Source: Rotaria sordida
Taxonomy: Eukaryota > Rotifera > Eurotatoria > Philodinida > Philodinidae
Assembly (NCBI GenBank): GCA_905250125.1
Contig: CAJNOL010000298.1
Location: 1 to 64,000, forward strand
Reading direction: 5' to 3'
DNA length: 64,000 nucleotides
Every line of letters starts with the position of its first letter. The stretch's first letter is position 1. Shown piece by piece: positions 23,657 to 34,893 of this stretch. The notes below the pieces were generated by a model, which made no database searches, was not told where the DNA came from, and saw only the letters and a list, made by a program, of their open reading frames with translations. A program made the position numbers and the translations under genes.

Positions 23657-26600
23657 ATGCGTGTTGATCCAATAACTAAAACAACATCAGATGTTCCATG
23701 TGATTTCGGTTCAAAATATGATGATTATTGTCGTCAATATCATTTATTACCTTTATCAGTTGTTAAAATAAAACTTGATTCGGGAATTATTGATTTAGAT
23801 ACTGATAATCTTCGGTATGTATTTAAATGTATTTTTTTCTTTAGTTTCATTTTTCAAAACTATTTTATTTAGACTTGATGATTGGACACCATTATGTTCT
23901 GCTATTGGAACATGTAAAACACTTCGTTCTCTTACATTACGTAGCCAATATTATAATTCATTATCAAATAATTTTGCTGAAGGTTTGTTTTTTTTTGTGT
24001 GAAACAAAAAAAGCAAGGAATTCAAATATTTGTGTTTCTTTTCGATATTAGCTGAACGACGAACATTAAAACGAGCTTCATCTGCTTCAAAACGTCCACC
24101 AATATTTCAATCAAAAGAATTACTTTCAAAAATTTGTACACATATTAAAGATAGTCTTTTAATAACAACAGAACTTGTCTTACTTGAATTTGATGGTCTT
24201 CCATTTCGACGTAAAGATTTAACAATTTTAGCTCAAGTAGAATGAAAAAATGATTTAATCTTTCAAATAAATATATTTATTGTTTAAAGGGTATTGCAAA
24301 ATGTAAATCACTCGTTCATTTTCGTCTTACCAATAGTCCCATTGGTGATGAAGGACTTGATAGTAAGAAAATTCTATTAGTTGAAAATCTTTGAAAAGAA
24401 GAATACAAAAAAAAATTCATATTTCTTTCTTTCAGTTCTTTGTCGACATTTGAATCAAGCACCAAAAATTCGTGAAGTCGATTTTTCAGCTTGTTCACTC
24501 ACCAGTCAAGGTGCACATATTATTGCTGATCTTATTAGAGTAAGTTAATGAGTATAATTTTCAATTATATTCTCAAAACTCACACGAAATAAGCTGATAA
24601 ATTTACATGTTAAGACTAATTCGAACAAAGTTTCAATTAGTTGTGAATCGAGTTGTTTGCTCTTTTATTAATATGTAATTGAACTGAATTAATTAATATT
24701 AACAATGTCGTTGTTTGATTATTATTTTAAATTTGTAAGTTCTAATGAATCATATTCAATTGTTGTAACATCTGTTTCACTTCTCGATTCATCTGAATCA
24801 AAATAATTTGTGGTTGTTGTAAAACACGTGTTCATTCGATTTCATGACGATGAGAAAAAAGATTAAAGTCAAATTTGATCAAGTAAAAAATTGTTTTTTT
24901 TTTCTGATTTTCTAGCAACAAGGAAATCGACGTCATACAGATGTTTGGAAAGAAAGTCTTCGTCATCAACAAAAAGAAAGTTTACCATATCAAAATCCAA
25001 TGCTTGATCATATGTCTGGTTTACGACGTGTAACACTTAATCGAAATCCACTAATTGCTGATCGTGGTGCAACATTTTTAGCTGAAGTACTTGAAGCTGA
25101 TCTTTGGATTAAGGGTATGCATTTATTTGATATATTCAAAGATAAATAATTCAATTAAAGAATGCAGACATTTGTGAACGTATTTTAAAGAATAATAGTT
25201 TTTCGTTAATATTATGACGCATTGTAGGATTGTAACCAACTACTTCGAGGATATCCTTGTTTGAACAACTCTTTCGCTAGGATCCCAACAGACATTGCGA
25301 TCTGTGCATAACTAATCGGTAGGATATTTACTCACGATACAGAAATTCGCAATTCAAGACACCTTTCAGACTACCGCGGACGTCAAGGAAAATCAAAGAA
25401 CTCCAGGAACAGTGTAACTGTCTTTTCTACACTCACCTCAATTAAATTTACGACCACAGCCACCCATCATTTCCTTGAATCGGTAATTTCTGAATTGTGG
25501 ATATTGCCTCACAAATATCGATCATTACGTCTATTGAATAGGAAATAGAATGTTTTATTCACTTTATTTCACTTTCGACATATAGACAATATCATGCAAA
25601 AAGAAAATTGAATTTAAAGTTTGCAAATATTTCTATTCTTTTTTGGTTTATAAATATCTAAGAAAATAAAAGAAAATTTCTTTATTTTTAAATAAATCAA
25701 TACTTATTTTTTTTTGTTTCAGCTCTCGATCTTCAAGATTGCGCAATATCAACAAATGGTGCAAAAGAATTTTTAAATGCAGCTAAATACAATAGTCTGA
25801 TACATATAATTGATATTCGTAATAATCCTCTTGTCGATCGTGATATAATGGAAAAATTAATTGAACAATTATTAATTAATTGTGAAGATGATCGTTTATG
25901 TGAAGTTTGTATTTAATTCCAAAGAATAAAATAAATAATTCATCTTTTTTTTTTAATATTAAGTATAAATGGTTAAAACTTGAATCTCCTCGACGTCCAC
26001 GTTCAAAAATTGCTCGAACAACAACAACAACAGGTGCTAATCGACCAGCTTATTTTAATCCTAAAACACCGATTGATCCAACTAAATTACAACGTAGTAA
26101 ATCAACTGGATCAGTTTCAACTGAACCAAGAAGTGATGGAATACCATGGAGAACAGCTGCTCGTGCAAGTCGATTGCCGTATGTTTATAAATATAATTTT
26201 TTCAAATATAATTTTATTTGAAAATTTCTTTTTTTTTTGACTAGTGGATTTCCACCTAAATTACCAACACGTGCTTTTCATTCATCAGAAGAATCGATTT
26301 ATGGTGCTGGTATTGGTGGTGATTTGCAACAACAACAACAATCAATAAAAGAAAATCCAATCGTATGTTATTTTATAACGAATGTCAGAATAAGATTTTA
26401 TGAAATTTTTTTTGTTATAGAGTCGAATACAAAGATTAGAAAGTAAATTACGTGAAGAACGTCAAGCTAAAAAACAATTAGAAGAACAACTTCAACAAGT
26501 AAAAAGAATAAAAAGAGGACCAATTAGTTTGTGTTTTTATTGTAAAACATGGCCTATAAGAAGTGCTGAAGTACTATAGGATAGAAATTTGTACTGCCTT

Positions 26601-27229
26601 CCCACACAGACCGTGACAAAAGCTAGCTAGTTACTATCACAGGCGTTGTTGATATATGATTAAAGACTGCATATCAATAACGTCTCATTTTAGTATATGA
26701 ACTGTTCTCTTATTATATTTCTAAACGGTTACGTAAAACGATGTTGAAGAAATGTATTCCGAAATAATTTCTCTGTAGATAGCAATAATAGTTATATCAT
26801 GTGTCATATTTTTATCTCGCAGAGATCGTAGTAATAGCTGTTTTTTTTATTGATTAGGTTTTAGCAAAAAATGATCTAGCACAACGGGAACAAGATCATT
26901 TTTGTGCTGTAGTTGAAAATACATTTCAAAAATTTCAAAAATTTCTTGATTTTCTTCGATCAAAACGGTAAATTTCTTTTATTTATTTAATTAATAAAAA
27001 ATTTTCTTTTATTTATAGTTTGGGTGAATTAATAACTATGGCTGGTCTTGATGATGCCTTTACTAATCCACTTGATGAATTTCGTGAAACATCATTAACT
27101 GTTGCCAATGGATCGAATGCAAATCATCAATTGGTAACAGGAGAAAAAAGTAAAGAACCACCACAATTATCATCATCATCATCATCATCATCATCATCGG
27201 CATCATCAGAGTCGAATAATAAAAGTTGA
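23657..27229 (+). CDS. CEP78: Centrosomal protein of 78 kDa (CEP78)
   Basis: Twelve exons: 23657-23814, 23873-23982, 24052-24236, 24290-24362, 24436-24539, 24916-25114, 25723-25904, 25964-26178, 26245-26362, 26421-26498, 26858-26967, 27019-27229; 580 residues. The N-terminal half is a leucine-rich-repeat solenoid with CEP78-specific blocks: LDDWTPLCSAI, RRKDLTILAQGIAKCKSLVHF, PIGDEGLD, the insertion RHTDVWKESLRHQ, MSGLRRVTLNRNPLI, ALDLQDCAIS and DIRNNPLVD. The middle is Arg/Ser-rich, followed by a coiled coil (RLESKLREERQAKKQLEEQL) and a poly-Ser tail. CEP78 is a distal mother-centriole protein that controls CP110 turnover and cilium length; in humans it underlies cone-rod dystrophy. Introns 5, 6 and 10 are longer (359-608 bp) than the rest (50-75 bp). 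Confidence 0.94.
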
Positions 27230-28490
27230 TCGTAAATTCTTTTATTTTCGTTCTTCAATAATGCTCAGATGTTCGCTTTTGTTTTTCACATAGGTTCTCT
27301 TTATTAGTTCTAAATGTATTTTGTGTTTCTTGTGTGTATGTGTGTGTACGATTGTTCGTTTCTTACTTGGACAGTTTTGCTAATGTTCTGTTAATTGTTT
27401 TCTACTTCGAGTACACGTCGTCATTTGATGGCAAAGCGAACCGAAGAATGCTTTACTCAGTGAACGAATGTATAACATTTCAATTAACAAAAAAAAACAA
27501 AACAGATACATATTAGATTGTGTTCAATAAATATTTGGTTATTTTTCATAATAAATAATAATGTAGAAGGGTTGATAAATTTATTTCAATAGAATAATTG
27601 AAAAGAATTGTAATAATCATCTGGATATTATCATTATTTATCATCGAATGACAGTGACTGTCATGCTTCGTAAAAGGATATGTCAGAAAATTATATAATT
27701 TAGTCTTTTTCTATTCAAGTTAAAAATAACATTGATTATTAACTCAACGTTGATCGAAGAGAAAAATGTCGAAAATCAAACAATAAAAATGTAGCATGTA
27801 GAAATCTCAAAAAATAAAATACAGATAGGTTAAAAACATCAAATAATAAATATGCCGAACTGTAGAAAGATAAAAACGTCGAAATTATATAAATTATTGT
27901 TTCGCTAAAGATAAAGAATTTAACATATTTATATTATTTGTAATATTGATATCGATCGAATTCAACTGAATGTTTATGGCAACTACCATTAAGTGATGAT
28001 GATACAACATGAAGACCAATGAGGGTTAAAGTAAATTATTCATAAAGAAAACATTTTTTTTTATTAATTTATGATGAATGATATAATTTACATCACAAAT
28101 ACAAAAAGCAAGAAAGGTATATTGCTTGAAGTTATTTTTTTATTCAGAAGAAATAAAGAATAGAATAGTGTAAGCTAAGTTAATTTATGTTTCAAATTGA
28201 GCTAAGGGATATCAAATACAGACGTTCTAGTGGCCAATAGGACTTCTACGGATAATTTTTATCGATAAGGTAGACATGTCATCTATTGCAGATGGAATAA
28301 TTTCTTCTTTAAATACATTACATGCATGTATTAATCATAGTACAAAACAGTAAAAAAAAAAAAAACTTTTTATATGTTATATTATGCTTCTTTGGTGATA
28401 GCTATGTTATTGTGTAGTAATGTGAGGTACCATATTATATCACAGCCTGTCAGATGCTTCATAACCTGATCTAGAAAAATTCCTTGTATC
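27230..28490. other. Intergenic, nothing recognised
   Basis: 3' flank of the CEP78 gene followed by AT-rich sequence with scattered TCGAAA words. No splice-consistent coding chain on either strand. Confidence 0.5.
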
Positions 28491-28701
28491 TGTTATGGCG
28501 AAAGCAGTGTAGTATTTGGGAAGCAGTTGTGTTCGTAGGTTCCTGTCGTCGCTATTGGACATCAAACCTATGTTCATTGCCCTACTCGTTCGGTGTGGTC
28601 CGCTCTACGTGTACCTATTTAAGGCTCACACAGGATCTCCTTGATCGTGCGCGTGCACACGATAATAAGCCGAGAAAAGCCGAAAAGAAGAGTGAGTAAC
28701 A
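28491..28701. repeat. Solo-LTR-like GC-enriched block (TGTTA...TAACA)
   Basis: A 211-bp block, clearly richer in G+C than its flanks, starts with TGTTA and ends with TAACA, the short inverted TG...CA termini of LTRs. It carries a TATTTAAGG motif at about 28615 and a palindrome-like CGTGCGCGTGCACACG. I found no target-site duplication and no retroelement genes, so a solo LTR is only one reading; a relic promoter is another. Confidence 0.25.
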
Positions 28702-28745
28702 ATCAAAAGCAATTTATTGAACAAGGCAGTGAAAAAAAAACAAAT

Positions 28746-30623
28746 TTACATCTTTTTTACATAATCAATATTATCTATCGTTGTTTTAATTAGAGGATGT
28801 CTTGAGGAGAGTGGTTTTCGTAGAATAGCAAGTGCCCTTTCTAGAAATGAAAAGGCTTTCGAGTAGTTGTCTGTGCCGCTAAACGCCATGCCGATGTTAT
28901 TGTAGGAAGTAGCCAAATGAGGATGATTCTGAGGCAGATTTTTTTCTAAGACTTCATGTGATTTTGCGTAAAATTCAAGTGCTTTCGAGTAGTCACCCAT
29001 ACCAGTGTCCGACATGAGGTCGCTCCAATCAACGTGATTTGACCCGAGCTCCTGACAAATCACGTTGATTGGAGCGACCTCATTTCGGACACTGATCCAT
29101 ACTCTTGTATAGTAGACCGAAGTCGCTGTAGTAAGAAGCCAATGAAAGATGATCTTCAGGGACTTTTTTCGCTTGGTTTGGAGAGAATTTTCATAAAATG
29201 AAACTGCTTCTTTGTATTGACCTTGACCGTCTTTCAACCCTCCAAGCTGGTAATAGATATGTGTTTTGTCACTGTCGTTGAATGTCTGTTCTAGCAGTGC
29301 GATATACAGTTCTTCAGCCTTGTTGACTTGACCTATTTTAAGTAGCAATTTATTCATACGATGCCACTCAATGCTACCTGATGATTCTTGTCGTATGCAA
29401 TCGGTTAATCGACGGAGTTGTTGGTCATCACCAGACGTAAGTTTAAGATCCACTTCATAAAGCAGACGATTGTTGTCAATTTGTCGAATGTCACCAATTC
29501 GAAAAACTGTGTGCATTGAAAAGAGAATTTCTTCTTCTTCTTTGAAATAACTCATCTCTCGGATGGAGGCAAAGAAAGTCGATGAGACAATGGTATCTAT
29601 GGTCATTTGAAAAAGAATACCGACCATATCGGTTGTTCGTAAGGCATCTTTGGCAAAACGAAGGGAGACATCACGATTTTTACTGGCGGATAAAAAGTTA
29701 TTGAAGGATATAAGTCCACCTTTGTTTTTGACGAGTTTTTCGAAATCTGTTGTCGATAATCCTTGGCCTCTATAAACTTGAAATGCCTTCCTCTTATAGA
29801 GACTGACCTGCCTGCTGTGTAATTGTTCAATTTGCCGGTGGATATCGCATAGATAAAGTCCTATTCTGATGATTATATCACCATCAAGTGTTCTTAGGAC
29901 TCGATTGAGCATTTTGAACGTGAAACATTGGCATGTATACCACCATATCATCAATGTTGGGTAATAGGTACGTTGACATTCATCGATTAGCTTGACTTCT
30001 TTGGTATCGCCCTGATATTGTTCTGAGTAAAATGTAATCAAATCTTTGATGGGTTTTTGGCCATGTTTCATATCAAGGAGTATTTCCTTGAATATTTGTG
30101 AGTATATGAAGGATGGTTCTAGCTGATTAAGATTTTCGCTAGAACCTCCTTCATTGATATCAACAATACTGGCTGTTATTCGGTCTTGATTGCATTGTTT
30201 GGCAGCCATTTCTAAGGCTTGACATATTGGTTTGATTGAAGTATGGACACATTTTATTTTTGTCCAGTTTTTGGCCCATACTTCATGCCGTTGTTTGTCA
30301 CCACAAAAGATGTAGATGGCATCAAGTTTTGGGATTCCATGAATACTTGGTACAAGATGTTGTCCAAGTGCACCAGAGGAGATGACGAATGTTGACTTCT
30401 CATTGTTTTTCTGGAGTTTCTCGATACATTGTTCGATTGTTGTGCATGTGATGACGTTATCAACGACACAGCGCAATTGCACAAGAGTATGTCGACAATC
30501 TTCATTTGCCATGTCGATATTACCATCGACCCAGATAACCAGATAATTTTCAGCCATGCGTCGTCTTTGTCGCATGATAGCTGATGAGGCTGTTGTATTT
30601 TGTTTGGATTTTTGTCCACCCAT
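28746..30623 (-). CDS. ADP-ribosyltransferase (R-S-ExE class) with TPR tail; TPR region disrupted
   Basis: Single-exon frame of 625 residues. Residues about 25-135 form an alpha/beta module. The ADP-ribosyltransferase fold spans about 275-390 with the three catalytic blocks of arginine-specific enzymes: YRGQ (Arg285), FLSAS (Ser312) and E-x-E in KEEEEILF (Glu363/Glu365). Such enzymes move ADP-ribose from NAD+ to arginine side chains. The C-terminus is made of kinesin-light-chain-type TPRs (GMGDYSKALEFY, NHPHLATSYNNIG). Between residues about 488 and 540 the TPR pattern breaks: a one-base shift in an A-run near 29165 moves PEDHLSLASYYSDFGLLYKS into another frame, and a palindrome (29004-29093) follows. 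The frame stays open, so a damaged protein could still be made. The family is expanded in bdelloid rotifers. Confidence 0.85.
   Translation of the reverse strand: MGGQKSKQNTTASSAIMRQRRRMAENYLVIWVDGNIDMANEDCRHTLVQLRCVVDNVITCTTIEQCIEKLQKNNEKSTFVISSGALGQHLVPSIHGIPKLDAIYIFCGDKQRHEVWAKNWTKIKCVHTSIKPICQALEMAAKQCNQDRITASIVDINEGGSSENLNQLEPSFIYSQIFKEILLDMKHGQKPIKDLITFYSEQYQGDTKEVKLIDECQRTYYPTLMIWWYTCQCFTFKMLNRVLRTLDGDIIIRIGLYLCDIHRQIEQLHSRQVSLYKRKAFQVYRGQGLSTTDFEKLVKNKGGLISFNNFLSASKNRDVSLRFAKDALRTTDMVGILFQMTIDTIVSSTFFASIREMSYFKEEEEILFSMHTVFRIGDIRQIDNNRLLYEVDLKLTSGDDQQLRRLTDCIRQESSGSIEWHRMNKLLLKIGQVNKAEELYIALLEQTFNDSDKTHIYYQLGGLKDGQGQYKEAVSFYENSLQTKRKKSLKIIFHWLLTTATSVYYTRVWISVRNEVAPINVICQELGSNHVDWSDLMSDTGMGDYSKALEFYAKSHEVLEKNLPQNHPHLATSYNNIGMAFSGTDNYSKAFSFLERALAILRKPLSSRHPLIKTTIDNIDYVKKM
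29004..29093. repeat. Palindrome inside the ADP-ribosyltransferase gene (37-bp arms, 16-bp loop)
   Basis: Arms 29004-29040 and 29057-29093 are reverse complements with one mismatch; they begin AGTGTCCGAC and end CAACGTGATTT. The palindrome lies exactly where the TPR array loses its pattern, so it is probably an insertion or a template-switch product. It would form a strong hairpin in the transcript. Confidence 0.85.
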
Positions 30624-30703
30624 TTGGATATAATTTTTCTTGTTAGATCAGCAATGAATTCTTGTGGATGATTGGTAACTGTTTGGACAGAGATCACTGT
30701 TCT

Positions 30704-30713
30704 CTATTTATAG
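30704..30713 (-). promoter_or_regulatory. TATA-box candidate of the ADP-ribosyltransferase gene
   Basis: CTATAAATAG on the minus strand, 80-90 bp upstream of the ATG at 30623, is a textbook TATA match in the right orientation. No other gene in the window shows one this clear. Confidence 0.5.
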
Positions 30714-31069
30714 AGTCGCTGTTGGTTTTTTTTCTAGATTTTTCTATGACGTCAAATGTGAGTGGTTTTTTCCGTTAACACTCAAAGATAAACGTCACTT
30801 ACTTTCAAGTGCAAGTATGTTTGTCAACAACAAACGAAAGAGAAAAATCCAACAACGTCATTTGTCTTATCGTTATTCTTTCCAACTTTCGTTTGCTTTT
30901 TTTCTCGACTGAAGAAAGGTTGATACGAAAAAACCCTAAAAGCATTTGTGGTGGACGGAGTTTGTGCCAGGTCAAAAGAGCACAAAGGTTAAAAAAAAAC
31001 AAGATCACGAAGTCACATGTTCGCTCCAACAAATCACTGAATCATAAGTTTTCCACCACGGGCTATCGA

Positions 31070-31127
31070 CCAATCATATTGAAACTCCAGCCAATCAGGA
31101 ATTTTCAATATTGGGCATTCAGCCAAT
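31070..31127. promoter_or_regulatory. Cluster of four CCAAT/ATTGG boxes
   Basis: CCAAT at 31070, 31091 and 31123 (each CCAATCA) plus ATTGG at 31110 fall within 58 bp. This is the spacing style of NF-Y-bound promoters. It lies about 450 bp upstream of the ADP-ribosyltransferase start. Function is inferred. Confidence 0.35.
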
Positions 31128-31159
31128 CAGGGGTTTTAACTTGACGAAGTCAATGTAAA

Positions 31160-31878
31160 ACGGTATTTGTAAATGAGGTCACAACTTTTACGGTACATGG
31201 AGAATAACGAACTATTGTTTTAATGTATTCAAATAATGAAGCGATTAGCCATGAGTGACGCCCCGCAGGAGCGCAGATGAACGACTAGTCGTTGATATTG
31301 CAAGCGCATTGCTCATACGCTCCGGAAAAGATTTATATGAAAGCTAGGTTTATTAAGAATACTGCACTAAGATTACCTTAATTAGGGATTCTAATAAAAC
31401 TGTCACTTTCCAGGTAGATAATGGGGTTGAAGAAATAAGGAATAGTTCATAACAAAGTGTCGATTCCGGACTGCCCATCGAGATTCTCATGTTATAAATC
31501 TAACTATTTTTTCGAAGTAAGAGCAGTCGGAAATTGGATAGAGTGTAAATCAAAGCGGATGATCTTAATGGAGAATAAGATTACACGTGACAGCGGCTGG
31601 TCGCTGCACTGGAAAATTCTCTGAAAGAAAGCTTCAGGCTGTTGGGATTCATCGGATAAGCGTCAACAGTGTAGATCTGATGGGTTTGAATATGAGCTAA
31701 CAGTGGCAAAGAACTGAAAAATAATTTAAATAAAGTGTGGGAATGGCTTTTCTGCACGTGTACAATATTTGAATAGTACATTTCCCGAAAAACATCACTC
31801 AAAGAATTTATATTCGCTGTATCGAAAGTAGATATGAATGAAATAAGAGGGAGTTTTTCTGTTGGTATGTGTTCTTGT
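31160..31878. repeat. Tandem duplication, copy 1
   Basis: About 720 bp that align collinearly with 32160-32901 at an offset of 1000-1028 bp, roughly 80-85% identical by eye, with small indels. Shared blocks include TTTAATGTATTCAAATAATG, GAAAGCTAGGTTTATT, AATACTGCACTAAGATTACC and CATCACTCAAAGAATTTATA. A minus-strand open frame of 158 codons (31581-32057) overlaps copy 1; the matching frame in copy 2 is broken by stops. I do not recognise the product. Confidence 0.8.
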
Positions 31879-32159
31879 AGATGTGGTTCTTGAAATAGAT
31901 ATGTGCCAGAGAAAAATATAATGTGTAGAATGGGATTCATGCAAAAAGAAGCATTTAGAGTCCGATCAACATTCGAATTCACGCCGACAAGTATTTCTGA
32001 AACTAAAAGCCTTGTTTTAGTCAATCTGACATTATTGATATTTAAGTCTAGTCTCATTATTTTTTATTCTCGCTAATTATTCAATTATTTGCATATTTTT
32101 TCAGGACTTCTGACTTGTGTAATTTCTATAGCCACCATATTTCGAAGAAGCTAATATAA

Positions 32160-32901
32160 AAAGATATTCGTAACTGAGGTCACACCTTTTATTATAAATG
32201 TAGAAAAACCGACTATTGCTTTAATGTATTCAAATAATGGAGCAACTAGTCGTGAGTGGCGCCGTAGAGGGACGCCAACGAACGACTAGTCACTAATATT
32301 GCAAGTGCACTCTAGATTCGCTTCGGAAAAGATCTATGTGAAAGCTAGGTTTATTGAGAATACTGCACTAAGATTACCATAATCAGGAATTCTAATAAAA
32401 CTCTGACTTTTCCACTAGACAATTGGGTTGAAGAAATAAGGAAAAGTTGATAACAAAGTGCCGATTCGGGACTACCCATCGAGAATTCTCGTGTTATAAA
32501 TCTAACGCTTTTTCGAAGTAAGAACAGCCTGGAATTTGATAGGTTGTAAATCAAAGAGGGTGATCTTATAGGAGAATATGATTACACGTGGCAGTGGCTA
32601 GCCGCGTGGGGCACCGACGAGCGACTAGCTGCTGTACTGGAAAATCCTCCGGAGAAGACGTCAAGATGTTTGGATTCATCGGGAAAATGTCAATGGCCTA
32701 GATCTAATGGGTTTCTATAGGAACCAGAGGTGGCAAAAAACTAAGAACTGTTTTCAAGTTAAGTATGAAAACAGTTTTTCTATACAGACACAACATCTGA
32801 ATAGTGCATTAGACGGAAAGCATCACTCAAAGAATTTATATTCACTCTATCAGAAGCAAAATTGAATGAAATAAAATGAATTTTTTCGTTGGTATGTGTC
32901 C
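32160..32901. repeat. Tandem duplication, copy 2
   Basis: Second unit of the direct duplication. Relative to copy 1 it has an extra GC-rich segment (CCGCGTGGGGCACCGACGAG) at about 32611-32630 and several stops in the minus-strand frame that is open in copy 1. Confidence 0.8.
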
Positions 32902-33488
32902 TTATTGGTTTAGAAACTGCATTTTATTAACCATATTGTGAGCTAATACAGTATATGTTGGCTTTAGATTATGTCTGAACGTATGAAAAAGAAGAAAGTG
33001 ACTGTGAATAGTGCGACATTTTCCAATTTTATGAAAATAGTTATGAATTAAGTGACTTTTGTTGTTACCAGAAAGCATTTTTGGCCATTCATGAATTAAA
33101 TGCAAAGGATAGGAGTGAATTTGCTACTGAAATCAGTTCTATTTGATAATTATAAGAAAGCTCCGCTAATTTGTATCTATTCTTTCTATTATTTGAACCG
33201 AGATCGGAGCCATTTTTTGTGTATAGGTAGCTCTTGTTATGCCTTCAAAGATTGCAAAGGCACGCAGATTGGGAATGCTTTGACAACATCTTTCAAATTT
33301 CCAAGAGAGGGAAGCGATTTGTACCTTGAAATCCTATACGTTTGGTATAAAAATACCATTGTGATTTTATTATGAAGTGCTGCCCAAGCATTTCAAATCT
33401 CCATATCTTTTGTAGATTTTAAAATCTTAGTAAAAGCCATCTATGTACAAAGAATAGCACGGGTGTCTTTTGAAATGATGGAGAAAAC

Positions 33489-34043
33489 AGCAGTGTCCAA
33501 GGACTGAGAAATAGGAATTCCTAATTTACAGAGGAATTGTCAGCGTAGCTATGATAATTCCTTGGGCAAATGGGAATTGACCATTATTTCCATCACAGTT
33601 CCCTCATTCATGAAAGTCAAGATAATGCTTTTTTTTGCAATAACTTTCGTACTCATACGTTCATGTGCACAAATTTTTTGATGAAAACGAGTGTAAGGGT
33701 AATAAGTACCGTGGATATTGTATTTGTTTAAGAGGGGTGTCCAAGGACTGAGAAATAGGAATTCCTACTCAGTTCCCTGACATTTCCTTGAATGCTAAAA
33801 TTAAACAAATACAATATCCACGGTACTTATTACTCTTACACTCGTTTTCATCAAAAAATTTGTGTACATGAACGTATGAGTACGAAAGTTATTGCAAAAA
33901 AAAGCATTATCTTGACTTTCATGAATGAGGGAACTGTGATGGAAATAATGGTCAATTCCCATTTCCCCAAGGAATTATCATAGCTACACTGACAATTCCT
34001 CTGCAAATTAGGAATTCCTATTTCTCAGTCCTTGGACACTGCT
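33489..34043. mobile_element. Foldback (long inverted repeat) non-autonomous transposon
   Basis: Arms of about 243 bp (33489-33731 and 33801-34043) are near-perfect reverse complements; the ends are AGCAGTGTCCAAGGACTGAG and its complement. The 69-bp centre (33732-33800) carries a third copy of the terminal motif, GTGTCCAAGGACTGAGAAAT at 33738-33757. There is no coding capacity. The high arm identity implies recent insertion or conversion. I found no clear target duplication. CAGTG ends would suit a hAT-type mobiliser, but that is only a guess. Confidence 0.9.
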
Positions 34044-34364
34044 GAAATAAAAATAAACATAAAATATAATAAAATAATAACAAAAATACTTACAAGACTA
34101 TATGATGGAGTTTCAGTTTTATCGATCAAATCAGGATAGAAAATCTAAAAAGACAGCCAAAAGTATTGTTAAAATCTTATTTAAGATCAAAACTTACATT
34201 AAATTTGTATCTTTGGACTGTTTTTGGTGGTGGATTATCTCTGTCATAATGTTTTTTTATTATATTGATTCCAATCATAACCCTACACAGCCCATTTGTA
34301 CCTCTCAATCGGATACATAATAGTAATTCGAAAATAAAAATTTTTCAAATTAAAGTTTATTTAA

Positions 34365-34606
34365 TCCTTTCATGCCAGAGTTTTTTTATGAACATATTAC
34401 AACGAGATAAAAAGTGACGACGGGTGTTGCCAGAACGCAAGAGAAAACATTTATATATACATAGCGGTGCTACACGATGACGCTATGATATTGGCGACAT
34501 AAGAGAAAGAGAGAGCGATCCTGTGGCCTGAGGCAGAGAGAAGCACAATGACGGCAATATGAGCAAAAGCTTAGCCCGTATATATATAGGCTCCGGCACG
34601 AAAGGG
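34365..34606. mobile_element. TTAA-flanked piggyBac-type MITE
   Basis: TTAA at 34361-34364 and 34607-34610 flank a 242-bp block with terminal inverted repeats: left TCCTTTCATGCCAGAG, right (complement) CCCTTTCGTGCCGGAG. TTAA target duplication with a CCCTTT terminus is the piggyBac signature. The interior is GC-richer than the surroundings and non-coding. Confidence 0.75.
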
Positions 34607-34893
34607 TTAATGGAAAAATTAAGGAGAAAATAAATAAATAAATGTAATTTAATTGTATTTATTCAATATATAGATGCCGCTTGAAAAAAAAAATCTTTAT
34701 TAAAATAAAATTTTTATATGAATTTAAATATTTGAAAAAGAATTTTGGAAAATTAATTTAGATTTTATTGAATGTATAAATATTTATACCAGACCAGTCA
34801 TATTTGTTGGAAATGATAAGACAATAACATATGTATAAGCAAAGAAAAAAACAAACATAAGTGAAGATAAACATGTTCAATTCATGAATTTAA

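Noticed and set aside
28484..28699. 71-codon frame in the GC-enriched block
   Set aside because: Coincides with the LTR-like block; no domain. The higher G+C content alone explains the open frame.
31581..32057. 158-codon minus-strand frame in tandem copy 1
   Set aside because: No recognisable domain and the equivalent frame in copy 2 is broken; kept only as a note on the repeat.
33792..33983. 63-codon frame in the foldback element
   Set aside because: Lies entirely in the inverted arm and loop; no protein-like pattern.
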